A stretch of DNA of 64,000 bases from Bacteroidota bacterium (GCA_018829205.1 JAHJUE010000030.1:1-64000), one strand, 5' to 3'. Shown: positions 42,335-52,598, counted from the first letter of the stretch. Numbers and translations: made by a program. Notes: generated from the letters alone by a model not told the origin.

Positions 42335-45300
42335 CGCATCAGCTTACACCATATCAAATCGAAGCTCTTAATTATAAAAGACATATTGCTCTAACCGCTA
42401 ACGCGGGTTCGGGTAAAACCTTTGTGCTTTCAAAACGTTATGTTGAGATTGCCTTAATAGAAGATGTGCCGATAAATAAAATTGTTGCCATCACTTTTAC
42501 CGATAAAGCAGCGGGCGAATTGTATAAAAAAATAGCGGGTGAAATTGAAGAACGATTAATTTCAGAAAAGGACCAGCGGATAAAAACAAAACTTGAACGC
42601 ATCAGAAAACAATTAGTATCTTCAAATATTTCCACCATTCATTCTTTTTGTATTGATTTATTAAGAGAGTTCTCGCCCGACGCTGGAATTGACGCAAACT
42701 TTTCACCTATCGATTCTGAAACTTCCGATGAACTCATTGAACTCAGCATTGAAGAGGTTATTATAAATCTTCTCAAAGAGGAAACCCAGTCGGATAAAAT
42801 AAAATATCTTGTACGCATTCTCGGTTCAAAGGCTGCTTTAACCTCGCAGCTGAAACATCTTATTCATCAAAGAAAAAACCTTATTAAATTAGCAGACACA
42901 TTATATTCTGGTAATGTTGAAGTAATAGCGAAACATTTTAAATCGGAATTTCACAATAAATTTATCTTATTCTTTTCGGAGAATATAGAATTGTATTTCT
43001 CAAATCTTGCGAAACTGAATAATGAAATTATTTTTAACGAACCCGGCGACTCAATTGCATTAACTGTTAGATCTATACTTGATAAATATACACTTCCGAT
43101 AAATCCTTTAGAAATATTATCGGCAGTTCACCGGTTAGGTGAAGTAATTTTTACTCAGAAGAATGAATTGAGGAAAAAAGAATTTACAAAAAAGTTTGAT
43201 TCTCAGAATTTTGTGAATGAAATAAAAGAAATTGAAAAAATTCAAAAAGTGCTAAGATCATTTAAAATTGATGAAAACTTTGAAAGCGCGAATATTGAGC
43301 TTGCTAAATTTGGGAAATCAATACTGGAAGTATTTAACAGGTCCGCGGTTTTGTACGATGAAAAAAAATCGGATAAGGGATACCTGGATTTTGAGGACAT
43401 ATTACTGCATACAAAAAATATTGTATCGCAAGAAAGTGTAAGAGAAAAATTAAGCGCGAAATATAATTATATAATGCTTGATGAATACCAGGATACCAAC
43501 GAAATACAATATGAAATATTTATGCCTATTCTTGAGAATTTAAATGCAGGTAATTTGTTTGTTGTTGGCGATGAAAAACAAAGCATTTATATGTTCCGCG
43601 ACGCCGATCTGGAAATATTTAACAGAACCAAAAATGAAATAGAAAAAAAGGAGACTGCCTTAAGCCTTCTGCAGCTGCCTCACAGTTTTAGAATGTCGCC
43701 GCCCATCGCTGCCTTTACTAATGAACTTTTTAAAGAATTATTCAGAAATCCGAAAATAGAGTTTAATGAGGTTACTCCGAATGAACTGATATGTTCAAAG
43801 GAAGAAGATGTACCCGGACAGATAGAAATTCTCGCTGCCGATTCGGATACGGAAAGCGAGATGGTTTCTAAAAGGATATTAAAACTATTAAATAATTCTG
43901 AAGAAACAGAAATCAATTTTAAGGATATCGCCGTTCTATGCAGAAAAAGAAACGCGTTTTCGGAATTGGAAAAATCATTTTCAAAATATAAAATTCCATT
44001 TACGATTATTGGCGGAAAGGGTTATTACCAGCGGCAGATAATTTATGATATATATAATTACCTCTCATTTTTAATTAACCCGGACAACGACAGCGCGCTT
44101 GTAGGAATTTTACGGTCTCCGTTTTTTACAATTTCGGACGCGAATATATATGAAATTTCACTTTGTAAAGGGAAAACTTTTTTTGAAAAGTTTAAGGATT
44201 TTAACGTATCGAATAAAACATTCCAGTATATATTAAATTTATTAACAGAGCATCTTTCATACGCTTTAAAAGTTGATTTAGCTTTCTTGCTCAGAAAAAT
44301 ATTAAATGATACTGCTTACTGGTCGGTTATTGCATCAAAGCCAAACTCAGCGCAGGAAATCGCGAATTTAAATAAACTTCTTCGCATATCTAATTCATTT
44401 CTTCAGCAGGGACTTAAAACCATTTATGATTTTGTTAATTACCTTGCCGAAGCTATGGAAAAACTTGCGGATGAAGGTCAGGCGGCTGTTTCAAAAGATG
44501 AAAACACTGTTAAAATAATGACTATTCATCAATCAAAAGGATTGGAATTCAAAGCGGTTTTTCTTTTTAAGTGCGGCGATTACTCAAAGGACGAGAATGT
44601 TCGCGCCAAATCAATCAGCGTTGATAAGCAATTCGGGATATTAACAAAGGTGCCATTAAACGGCAATTATTTCGATGAGTATTCAATGCCCCCTATTGCA
44701 GGCATTTACAATTACCAGATGAATAAAAAATTAAATGCCGAAGCTAAAAGACTATTATATGTAGCCGTAACAAGAGCGATCAATTATTTATTTATTTCGT
44801 TCTCTGTTAATTCAAAAAAGGCTGATTCATCTTTTCTTAGTTTTATTTGTGAAGGACTTAACATTAATCTTGAAGATGAAAATCACAACATTAATTCCAG
44901 ATTAAAATTTATGTCATCTTTTGAAAAACAATATGAAATATACGAGAAAGATGTGCGGCTGGTAATACCGGTGATTAAATCGATTGAAGATTTTGAAGAA
45001 ATAAAAGAAAGAGATAACGAAGTTTTACCGGACGATAAAATTATAACAACCGGTGTTATAATTGACAGAGTGAAAAACGAAATTATTTCGGCGACTAAAT
45101 CCGCTATGTTTCTTCAGTGTCCCCTAAAGTACAAATTAACTTATGACCTTGGTTATACAAAAATTCTTAAAATATTCGACAAACAGATTCCCACATTTGA
45201 ATTCAAATATAATGAAGATGAGGAAACAAACGATCTTGCCGATTTGCGGGGGAGAGTAATACATTCCTTGCTGGAAAAAGAAGTTAAGTTGGAAGAAATT

Positions 45301-45870
45301 AATAATTTGGTAAGTCTTCTTGTTATAGCCGAAATTGAAACAAAGCAGCCGAAATACAAAAACAGAGAAAAACTTATCAGATCCATAACCGAAGAATTAA
45401 GTAATTATTATTCTTCATCAACTTTCAGTTTAATAAAAACATATACCGACTTTCAAAATGAATTTGAAATCTATTCAAAAGAAAACGATTATTATTTATA
45501 CGGCATTATTGATAAACTAATAATTGATGGAAATAGAGTAATTATAATTGATTATAAAACTGACAATATAAGCCCTGAAAAAATTGAAGAAAGAGGAAAT
45601 AATTATTTGCCTCAGTTAAAGTTCTATTCTTTACTGGCATCTAAAATGTTTCCTGATAAAAAAGAAATTGTATGCAGACTTGTATTTATAAAACATCCGG
45701 AAAATATATTTGAGAAAGTAATAACTGATAACGAAATAATTAATTTCAAGGAGGAATTGAATTTAATTGTTAAGAATATCAGGCTGAATAATTTCCCGCC
45801 GAATTTAAGTCACTGCCAGGTTTGTCACTTCGCGTTAAATAACGGAAAATGCATTATTGCAAATTCTTAG
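42331..45870 (+). CDS. UvrD-type helicase with C-terminal PD-(D/E)XK nuclease (AddA-like)
   Basis: A 1179-residue protein for processing DNA double-strand ends. Superfamily 1A helicase: Walker A ANAGSGKT (23-30), motif II DEYQDTNE, motif V TIHQSKGLEFKAV, motif VI LLYVAVTRA. The C-terminal nuclease has GRVIHSLLE, Asp1061 and D1074-Y-K1076 (IIDYKTD). Four cysteines (930, 1162, 1165, 1174) bracket the nuclease in the pattern of the AddB/Cas4 iron-sulphur staple. Begins within the histidine kinase stop codon. No AddB partner is found in the window. The combination may act alone or with a distant partner. Confidence 0.9.
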   Translation: MTHQLTPYQIEALNYKRHIALTANAGSGKTFVLSKRYVEIALIEDVPINKIVAITFTDKAAGELYKKIAGEIEERLISEKDQRIKTKLERIRKQLVSSNISTIHSFCIDLLREFSPDAGIDANFSPIDSETSDELIELSIEEVIINLLKEETQSDKIKYLVRILGSKAALTSQLKHLIHQRKNLIKLADTLYSGNVEVIAKHFKSEFHNKFILFFSENIELYFSNLAKLNNEIIFNEPGDSIALTVRSILDKYTLPINPLEILSAVHRLGEVIFTQKNELRKKEFTKKFDSQNFVNEIKEIEKIQKVLRSFKIDENFESANIELAKFGKSILEVFNRSAVLYDEKKSDKGYLDFEDILLHTKNIVSQESVREKLSAKYNYIMLDEYQDTNEIQYEIFMPILENLNAGNLFVVGDEKQSIYMFRDADLEIFNRTKNEIEKKETALSLLQLPHSFRMSPPIAAFTNELFKELFRNPKIEFNEVTPNELICSKEEDVPGQIEILAADSDTESEMVSKRILKLLNNSEETEINFKDIAVLCRKRNAFSELEKSFSKYKIPFTIIGGKGYYQRQIIYDIYNYLSFLINPDNDSALVGILRSPFFTISDANIYEISLCKGKTFFEKFKDFNVSNKTFQYILNLLTEHLSYALKVDLAFLLRKILNDTAYWSVIASKPNSAQEIANLNKLLRISNSFLQQGLKTIYDFVNYLAEAMEKLADEGQAAVSKDENTVKIMTIHQSKGLEFKAVFLFKCGDYSKDENVRAKSISVDKQFGILTKVPLNGNYFDEYSMPPIAGIYNYQMNKKLNAEAKRLLYVAVTRAINYLFISFSVNSKKADSSFLSFICEGLNINLEDENHNINSRLKFMSSFEKQYEIYEKDVRLVIPVIKSIEDFEEIKERDNEVLPDDKIITTGVIIDRVKNEIISATKSAMFLQCPLKYKLTYDLGYTKILKIFDKQIPTFEFKYNEDEETNDLADLRGRVIHSLLEKEVKLEEINNLVSLLVIAEIETKQPKYKNREKLIRSITEELSNYYSSSTFSLIKTYTDFQNEFEIYSKENDYYLYGIIDKLIIDGNRVIIIDYKTDNISPEKIEERGNNYLPQLKFYSLLASKMFPDKKEIVCRLVFIKHPENIFEKVITDNEIINFKEELNLIVKNIRLNNFPPNLSHCQVCHFALNNGKCIIANS

Positions 45871-45916
45871 CATTAATTTTTACATTGAAAAAGGCAAAAT
45901 AATAAAAGATATTTTA

Positions 45917-45941
45917 TTCATAATTATTTTAAAATTATGAA
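45917..45941. repeat. Inverted repeat between AddA-like and M64 genes
   Basis: TTCATAATT and AATTATGAA are perfect 9-bp arms with a 7-base loop. No T-run follows, so it may be a weak terminator or an operator. The remaining 186-base gap holds nothing else. Confidence 0.35.
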
Positions 45942-46056
45942 CCTGATTTGAATAAGGTTGTATACTATTCTAATAAAATATTATAAAACTATGAGAAAAA
46001 TTAGCCCTTTAAATTTAGTCCCAATTAATTTATTTAGAATTTATAAAGGTATTGAT

Positions 46057-46524
46057 ATGAAGATAATTCTAATATACGCGGTATTGCTTTTCGTAAATAT
46101 ATCATGTTTCGGTGTTGTGACGGAAAAAGAACAGCAGGACAAAATGATTTTTATAAAAGTAAATATTGTTGAAGGAAAGCCGGCAGAAATTAATTATGAA
46201 ATATTGCCGGGGAAAATAAAAACACCGAAAGTTGCCACTTATTTTGCGGACGATATTTTTTATGAAATTCTTGATGCCGAAAATTCAATTATTGCCGACG
46301 GCGTAGTTAAAGATCCTTCCTTGAGAAATTATGAATATGTTAATGAGAAAGGTGAATTAAATACTATTAATGTTAAGCGGGATTCATCTGAAGTTATTGT
46401 AAGAGTAAATTATGAAAAGAATATCTCAAAGATAAATCTCTACAGGGTGCCTGAGGACAATTCGCTTAGAAAAGATAAGCATCAATTTATTCAGATAGGT
46501 TCATTCCCAATTAAAATAGACTAA
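46057..46524 (+). CDS. Exported protein next to M64 peptidase (possible M64_N-like domain)
   Basis: A 155-residue protein with signal peptide (1-18, ending ISCFG). The mature part is beta-rich (IFIKVNIVEGKPAEINYEIL, FYEILDAENSIIADGVVKDP, VIVRVNYEKNISKINLYRV) and recalls the Ig-like N-terminal domain that precedes some M64 peptidases; here it is a separate gene (inference). The frame opens at TTG 45958, but AAAGG lies 7 bases before ATG 46057, which begins the signal peptide. It ends 5 bases before the M64 gene, so they are co-translated. Function not established. Confidence 0.5.
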   Translation: MKIILIYAVLLFVNISCFGVVTEKEQQDKMIFIKVNIVEGKPAEINYEILPGKIKTPKVATYFADDIFYEILDAENSIIADGVVKDPSLRNYEYVNEKGELNTINVKRDSSEVIVRVNYEKNISKINLYRVPEDNSLRKDKHQFIQIGSFPIKID

Positions 46525-46529
46525 TCTAC

Positions 46530-47972
46530 ATGAATAAAATTCATATAACATTTGGTATTCTGTTTTCGTTTGTTATAAATATTTTGCCGCAATCGTTTCC
46601 CGTAAATGAAATTATTGTTAACGGTGATAGAGATAAAAGAATTAATATAGTTTTTTTGGGTGACGGTTATACAATAGGCGAAATGCATAAGTTTACCGGC
46701 GATGTGCAGGGAGTGGTTACAGAATTGTTCAAATCGGAACCTTATAATACATATAAAAATTATTTTAATGTTTATTCTATTGAAGTTCCTTCCGAGGAAT
46801 CGGGTTCAACTCATCCCGGCACGGCAAACGACGAACCGGGCGGTTTGGAAATATTTTCAAGCAATACGTATTTCGGAAGCACGTATGATTTCGCTGGGAT
46901 TCACAGACTTCTTGTTATTCAGAATTATACTGCGACAAACTCTGTTTTGGCTTCCAATTTTCCGGATTGGGATATTGTATTTATTATTGTGAACCATCAT
47001 TACTACGGCGGGTCGGGAGGAACCTATGCAACTACTTCAACAAATGAATCAAGTTTTGAGGTAGCAATTCATGAGCTGGGGCATTCATTTGCGCGTCTGG
47101 CCGATGAATATGATTACGGTTCGCAGACAGGATTTGAGGCTCCGAACGCTACGGCCGCCACAAAATTTGAAAATATAAAATGGAATAAGTGGATTCATCA
47201 ATCAACTCCTTTACCTACTCCTGAAACCGGCGATTACACTGACGTTATTGGTTTGTTTGAAGGCGCGGTTTATAATACCAAAGGCTGGTTCAGACCAAAA
47301 TTAAATTGTAAAATGAATTCATTGTTTGTTCCTTTCTGCGAAGTTTGTTCTGAACAGACCGTTCTTTCCATATATAATTATTTAAATACAATTGATACTT
47401 TTTCGCCCGAAGAATCTGTGCAAAACATTCCTATTAATTCAAGTAAAGAATTCTCCGTTGAAACGATTGATCCGTTAGCCAAAAGAATTTCCGTTAATTG
47501 GTATTGGGATAATGAAATTACTGCCGAAAACACAAAATCATTTTTGCTAAACACCTCAAATGTTTCCGAAGGGACTTACAAACTTAAAGCGGTTGCGAAA
47601 GATAATACAGAACTTGTTCGGAAAGACGAACATAATCTTTTAACCTCCGAGTTTGAGTGGACAGTTATAGTTGGAAATGCGACTTCGGCAGGCGATAATG
47701 TTCTAAAATTTAATTATTCATTACAACAGAATTATCCTAATCCTTTTAATCCTTCAACAAAAATAAAATATTCTTTAAAGGAAGCAGGTCATGCAACTCT
47801 AATTGTGTATGATTTATTCGGCAGGGAGGTTAAAAGATTGGTAGATTCGTATAAAGCCGCTGGTAATTATGAAATTGAATTTAACGCATGGGAATTGGCG
47901 AGCGGTATTTACTTCTATCAATTATCTTCGGGAAAATTTAGAGGTGTCAAAAAATTAATGCTTCTGAAATAA
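46530..47972 (+). CDS. Secreted M64-family metallopeptidase with T9SS sorting domain
   Basis: A 480-residue protein: signal peptide (1-22), M64 catalytic region (about 25-290) with NIVFLGDGYT at its start and the extended zinc motif HELGHSFARLADEYDYG, a middle Ig-like stretch (about 300-385), and a type IX sorting domain (about 395-480) with QNYPNPFNPSTKIKYSL and GIYFYQLSSGKFRG. M64 contains secreted IgA-peptidase-like enzymes; substrate here unknown. It should be exported across both membranes. Preceded by its probable partner gene, followed by a strong hairpin. Confidence 0.9.
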   Translation: MNKIHITFGILFSFVINILPQSFPVNEIIVNGDRDKRINIVFLGDGYTIGEMHKFTGDVQGVVTELFKSEPYNTYKNYFNVYSIEVPSEESGSTHPGTANDEPGGLEIFSSNTYFGSTYDFAGIHRLLVIQNYTATNSVLASNFPDWDIVFIIVNHHYYGGSGGTYATTSTNESSFEVAIHELGHSFARLADEYDYGSQTGFEAPNATAATKFENIKWNKWIHQSTPLPTPETGDYTDVIGLFEGAVYNTKGWFRPKLNCKMNSLFVPFCEVCSEQTVLSIYNYLNTIDTFSPEESVQNIPINSSKEFSVETIDPLAKRISVNWYWDNEITAENTKSFLLNTSNVSEGTYKLKAVAKDNTELVRKDEHNLLTSEFEWTVIVGNATSAGDNVLKFNYSLQQNYPNPFNPSTKIKYSLKEAGHATLIVYDLFGREVKRLVDSYKAAGNYEIEFNAWELASGIYFYQLSSGKFRGVKKLMLLK

Positions 47973-47991
47973 TATCAATAATATATTAATG

Positions 47992-48026
47992 AATCCTCCG
48001 GGTAAAAATCCCGGAGGATTAATTTT
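47992..48026. terminator. Terminator between convergent M64 and POT genes
   Basis: AATCCTCCGGG and CCCGGAGGATT form an 11-bp stem with loop TAAAAAT, followed by AATTTTAT. It can serve both genes. Confidence 0.75.
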
Positions 48027-48041
48027 ATAATCATTCTATTT

Positions 48042-49394
48042 TTAATTTGCCGCCGATGCTTTTGCGTCAATTTTATTTGTAACATATCTGAAAATGTAAA
48101 GCGCAACAGCCGCTACTGAAGCGATCACAACAAAATAATACCATATTACATGAGCGTCTGCATAATATAAAGCTTTTTGCGCTTCTGTAATTCCGATAGG
48201 AAGAGTTTTTGGATCAGGGCAGTACGCATCCAGTAAAAATCCTGAAAGTATAAAACCTACAAGTGCTGAAATAAATGAATGCAAATGGCTGAATCCCATA
48301 TATGTTCCTTCTTCACCTTTGGGAGCCTGCTTAGCAAAATATTCAAGAAATCTGGGCGATATAAAACATTCGGCTAATCCCTGAATTCCAATTCCTATTA
48401 TCATCATTAATGTTAACGGATGAACGGTAAACAATCCGAACATTGAAACATCACCGCCTGTAAAAGACTGCAAGGTATGACTGAATGACATAGCTAATGC
48501 CGAAAAAGGCATTATAACCATTCCGGCGAATATTGCTGAAACGGCTTTCCATTTTTTTGTCCATTGTGTTATAAATACAACAAAAATTACAACTACGGCA
48601 GGGTTAACATTGGCAAGCCATTCGGGACGCGCTTCTTCTCCTAATAATCTTATAACGTATTTAGGCATTGTAGCATATAGCTGATGCTGGATAATCCAGA
48701 ATCCGGCTACAATAACCGTAAGTATAATTAATCTCGGAGTTGAAAAAATTTTCTTTAATGCCGTAATTACTGTTGCAATTGATTTGCCGTCATCTTCTCT
48801 ATCAAGAGGTTTAAATAATGTAATCGCTAAAATCAATGCAAGAAAGGACATAGCTGATGAAAAGAAATTAACATATTCAAGCCCTATGCCCTGACGAATA
48901 TAAGGCACAAAAGTTTTTCCGCTGAATGCTCCAATATTAACAACCCAGTAAAAAAGAGAGAACGCGCGGGCTTTATTAATTTCGCTGCTTGTTTTTGCAA
49001 CTGTTCCGGTTATAAGCGGTTTGATGAATGATCCGCCAATAAGTACAATAGTTAAGAAAAATATTACAAGAAGTTTTGAGTGGAATACGCCAAGAAAAAA
49101 GTATCCTATCGTTAACAAAGTGAAAGCTAAAATTAATCCGTTTTTAAATCCTATTTTATCGGAAATAGCGCCTACAAAAGGGGGGAAAAAATATAATAAC
49201 GCAAAAAACACTCCGGCTACAACCCCGGTTTCTTTATCTGTGAATCCTACAATATCTGTTAAATATAAAGTCAGTACAATAAAAAATCCGTAGTACGCGG
49301 CTCTTTCGCAAAGCTCCATTACATTAGCAAGCCAAAATTCTTTCGGAAACCTCCATGATTCTTTTGATTCTTGAGCGTCTTGAGTTGTGGTCAT
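48042..49394 (-). CDS. POT/PTR-family peptide transporter (MFS)
   Basis: A 450-residue proton-coupled oligopeptide symporter with about 12-14 membrane segments. The ExxER motif is ELCER (residues 27-31), followed by AAYYGFFIVLTLYL; DKIGFKNGL is the MFS loop 2-3 motif and FYWVVNIGAFSG resembles the POT FYxxINxG motif. AGGA lies 7 bases before the ATG. It is divergent from the exported oligoendopeptidase gene, and the two would make a simple peptide digestion-and-uptake pair (inference). Confidence 0.88.
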   Translation of the reverse strand: MTTTQDAQESKESWRFPKEFWLANVMELCERAAYYGFFIVLTLYLTDIVGFTDKETGVVAGVFFALLYFFPPFVGAISDKIGFKNGLILAFTLLTIGYFFLGVFHSKLLVIFFLTIVLIGGSFIKPLITGTVAKTSSEINKARAFSLFYWVVNIGAFSGKTFVPYIRQGIGLEYVNFFSSAMSFLALILAITLFKPLDREDDGKSIATVITALKKIFSTPRLIILTVIVAGFWIIQHQLYATMPKYVIRLLGEEARPEWLANVNPAVVVIFVVFITQWTKKWKAVSAIFAGMVIMPFSALAMSFSHTLQSFTGGDVSMFGLFTVHPLTLMMIIGIGIQGLAECFISPRFLEYFAKQAPKGEEGTYMGFSHLHSFISALVGFILSGFLLDAYCPDPKTLPIGITEAQKALYYADAHVIWYYFVVIASVAAVALYIFRYVTNKIDAKASAAN

Positions 49395-49574
49395 AAATAT
49401 TCCTGTTTATTTCTGAAAGCAAAAAATGTTGATTGGAAAATAAACAAGAATGTCTCATTATTCCAAGTGTTTTGTTTGATAAATTTTGTAATTTTAGTTT
49501 ATGAATTAATTGTGTTCCGGAAATTATTAATATTATATATAAATCAAATACCAAAACAAAAGGGAACACCCGTT

Positions 49575-51470
49575 ATGAAAAAATTGTCATTTATTAAAAA
49601 TCTAATGAGGTTTATATTGGCTTTAGTAATTGGACTCAACGCTTCTAAATTATTTGCGCAGGATTCTAATGGTGAACTTCCTACCAGAAATAATATTGCC
49701 GACAAGTACAAATGGAATCTTGAGGATATTTATAAAACTGTAGATTTATGGGAAGTTGATTATAAATATCTTGATGAAAATGCCGATAAGTATTCTCAGT
49801 TTGAAGGAAAGCTCGGTAATTCGGCCGGCGATCTTTTAGCATGTTTGAAATTCGACGACTCAATGGGTATAAAATTATCAACAGTAGCATTATATTCTTC
49901 CTTATTGAAGGATTTGGATCTTGGTAATGCGGAAAACTCAGCGAGAGACAGCAGGGTTGAAGCTTTAGCCTCAAAATTATCAGCGGCAAGTTCATTTATG
50001 AATCCCGAAATTCTTGCAATTCCTGAAGATAAATTGTGGGGTTTTCTGAATGAGAATGCCGAATTAAAAATCTATGAAATGCAGTTAAAGGAATTGGTTA
50101 GAACAAAAGCGCACACTCTTTCAAAGGATCAGGAAGAACTATTGGCTTTAGCCGGTCCGGTTTCATATGCGTCTTATAATACATTCGGTATATTCAAAAA
50201 TGCCGAAATGGAATTCCCAGTAATTAAAGATGAAAACGGAAATGATTTTAAAATTTCGGACGGAAGATATTATGCGGCATTATATTCAACCGATAGAAAT
50301 TTGCGCGAAAGAGTTTACCGCGGATATTATCAGCCATTTATGAAATATGAAAATACCTTTCTTTCATTATTTACAGGAAATCTTAAAGCGATTCATTTTA
50401 ACGCAAAGGCAAGAAAATATAATACCGACAGAGAAGCTGCGCTTGACGCAAACAATATTCCTGTCGCAGTTTATGATAATCTTGTTAATTCCGTAAATGA
50501 TAATCTCGCACCTTTAAACCGCTGGTGCAGTTTAAAAAAGAAATTATTGGGTGTTGAAAATTTACATGCTTATGATACGTATGTAACTTTATTCCCGGGC
50601 GTAAAGGATAATTATTCATACGATGAATCAATTGATATTCTGCTAAAAGCATTAAAACCGCTGGGCGAAGATTATTTGAATAGCCTGAACAAAGCATTTA
50701 ACAACAGATGGATAGACGTATTCGAAACAAAAGGAAAACGCAGCGGCGCATATTCTTCAGGTGTTTCTTACGGAGTTCATCCTTATGTTTTATTAAACTG
50801 GAATAATCAGTTGAACGACGTTTTTACTTTCGCCCATGAAATGGGACATAACATGCACTCATATTATACGGAACAGAATCAGCCCTACGCTTATGCAAAT
50901 TATTCGATATTTGTAGCAGAGGTTGCTTCAACTATGAATGAAGTCTTTTTGTTGGATTATTTAATTGAAAATGCTCAGACCAAAGAAGAAAAATTGGCCC
51001 TTATTGAAAAAGAATTAAATAATATTACAACTACATTTTACCGTCAGACTCGTTTTGCCGAGTTCGAACAAGTAGCTCATGAAATGCACGAAAAAGGAGA
51101 AGCGATTACGCCCGAAAAATTAAGCAAGATTTACGGCGACATGTACCAGAAATACTGGGGTAATGATATGATTGTTGATAAAGAAGAAACATATACATGG
51201 GCGCGCATACCTCATTTTTATTATAATTTTTATGTTTATCAATACGCAACAAGTTTTGCCGCTTCTCAGGCCCTTGCTCAAAAAGTTAAAGAAGAAGGAC
51301 AGCCTGCTATTGAAAGGTATTTGAATTTCCTTAAATCGGGCAGTTCAAAATATCCGATTGATGTATTAAAATTAGCTGGTGTTGATATGACTTCACAAGA
51401 TCCGATATTAGCCGTTGTTAAAAAAATGACGGATCTTCTGGATCAAATGGAACAGCTTATTGCGGAATAA
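49575..51470 (+). CDS. pepF: Exported oligoendopeptidase F (M3 family)
   Basis: A 631-residue M3B zinc peptidase. Zinc motif HEMGH in FTFAHEMGHNMHSYY, with the third ligand in the following FVAEVASTMNE helix. The N-terminal domain starts at RNNIADKYKWNLEDIY. It carries a signal peptide (residues 1-29, ending KLFAQ), unusual since PepF is generally cytoplasmic. A longer frame from 49371 would run into the POT gene; I start at ATG 49575, with AGGGA upstream. It cuts short peptides, here presumably in the periplasm. A terminator follows. Confidence 0.92.
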   Translation: MKKLSFIKNLMRFILALVIGLNASKLFAQDSNGELPTRNNIADKYKWNLEDIYKTVDLWEVDYKYLDENADKYSQFEGKLGNSAGDLLACLKFDDSMGIKLSTVALYSSLLKDLDLGNAENSARDSRVEALASKLSAASSFMNPEILAIPEDKLWGFLNENAELKIYEMQLKELVRTKAHTLSKDQEELLALAGPVSYASYNTFGIFKNAEMEFPVIKDENGNDFKISDGRYYAALYSTDRNLRERVYRGYYQPFMKYENTFLSLFTGNLKAIHFNAKARKYNTDREAALDANNIPVAVYDNLVNSVNDNLAPLNRWCSLKKKLLGVENLHAYDTYVTLFPGVKDNYSYDESIDILLKALKPLGEDYLNSLNKAFNNRWIDVFETKGKRSGAYSSGVSYGVHPYVLLNWNNQLNDVFTFAHEMGHNMHSYYTEQNQPYAYANYSIFVAEVASTMNEVFLLDYLIENAQTKEEKLALIEKELNNITTTFYRQTRFAEFEQVAHEMHEKGEAITPEKLSKIYGDMYQKYWGNDMIVDKEETYTWARIPHFYYNFYVYQYATSFAASQALAQKVKEEGQPAIERYLNFLKSGSSKYPIDVLKLAGVDMTSQDPILAVVKKMTDLLDQMEQLIAE

Positions 51471-51497
51471 AATTTTTATAACCATATTTACAAAAAA

Positions 51498-51531
51498 TTT
51501 GAGGCGGGTATTTATACTCGCCTTCTTTTTG
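51498..51531 (+). terminator. Terminator of pepF
   Basis: GAGGCGGGTAT and ATACTCGCCTTC form an 11-12-bp stem with one or two G-T pairs and a two-base TT loop, then CTTTTTGT. Confidence 0.75.
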
Positions 51532-51566
51532 TATAATAACTATAGTATGAATATACAGGAGCAAAA

Positions 51567-52583
51567 ATGAAACTTTACTCAAAACAAGATCTGGCTAATT
51601 ATGATTTAGCATTAACTTATGACGATATAAGTCTGGTTCCGACGCATATTTCGAAAATGAAAAGCAGGGTTGAATCTAATACTAAACATAAATTTTTAGG
51701 CAAAGCGCTTAGCCTGCCGGTTGTTTCAAGTCCAATGGATACGGTTACAGGATTAGCTATGGCTAAAGAACTTACATCGCTTGGATGTTTGGGAATAGTT
51801 AACAGATTCGATTCTTCATTAAAAGAAGTGTTGGATGATGCGGCTAATTTTAAAGATATTAAAGGTGTTTCGATTGCTCTTAACACAGACGATAAAACAA
51901 TTGAGAGACTTGCCGAAAGAAAAGCGGTAATTTGTATCGATACGGCCAATGCTAATAACAAATTTGTACTTGACAAATGTGAACAGATTAAAAAGAAATA
52001 TAATGTGAAAGTTATTGTCGGTAATATTGCTCACGGAGCAACATTAAAACAATTGGTAGACGCCGGAGCTGATGCTGTTAGAATAGGCATTGGAGGAGGA
52101 AGTATGTGCACTACCTCAATTCAAACCGGAATAGGAATAGGACAAGTTTCCTCTTTGCTGGATGTTTATTTCACAAGAAAGGAACAGAAATTAAATATTG
52201 AATTAATAGCCGACGGCGGAATTAAAAGTCCGGGGGATGTAGCCAAAGCAATAGCATTAGGCGCCGACGCGGTAATGCTTGGAAGAATGCTTGCTGGCAC
52301 AAAAGAATCACCTGGCGAAGTAATTAAATACAATGATCAGCTTTGGAAAAAATACCGCGGCTCGGCTTCGTTTGGAGTTAAAATGAAGAATGAGTTTATT
52401 GAAGGAGAAGAGACTATGATTGCATATAAAGGAGCCGTTAAAAATGTAATTAATGGAATTTCCGACGGGCTAAGAAGCGCTATGAGTTATATGAGCTGTT
52501 TTACAATTGACGAACTTAGAAACACTGAAACCTTTGCTATTTTAAGCAATAGCTCTTATTTGGAGAGACTGCCTAAAAAATAA
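51567..52583 (+). CDS. IMP dehydrogenase / GMP reductase family protein
   Basis: A 338-residue TIM-barrel enzyme. [23 protein letters not shown], the catalytic cysteine loop [43 protein letters not shown] and KYRGSASFG identify the family. The length and lack of two CBS domains fit GMP reductase or a CBS-less IMP dehydrogenase; the loop has GGGSMCTTS where either canonical enzyme has GPGSxCTTR, so I cannot decide between them. Acts in purine nucleotide interconversion. CAGGAG lies 6 bases before the ATG. Single gene between two terminators. Confidence 0.85.
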   Translation: MKLYSKQDLANYDLALTYDDISLVPTHISKMKSRVESNTKHKFLGKALSLPVVSSPMDTVTGLAMAKELTSLGCLGIVNRFDSSLKEVLDDAANFKDIKGVSIALNTDDKTIERLAERKAVICIDTANANNKFVLDKCEQIKKKYNVKVIVGNIAHGATLKQLVDAGADAVRIGIGGGSMCTTSIQTGIGIGQVSSLLDVYFTRKEQKLNIELIADGGIKSPGDVAKAIALGADAVMLGRMLAGTKESPGEVIKYNDQLWKKYRGSASFGVKMKNEFIEGEETMIAYKGAVKNVINGISDGLRSAMSYMSCFTIDELRNTETFAILSNSSYLERLPKK

Positions 52584-52598
52584 TTAAACTTTTTCCCG

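Noticed and set aside
49681-49995. 104-codon minus-strand frame
   Set aside because: Shadow of pepF.
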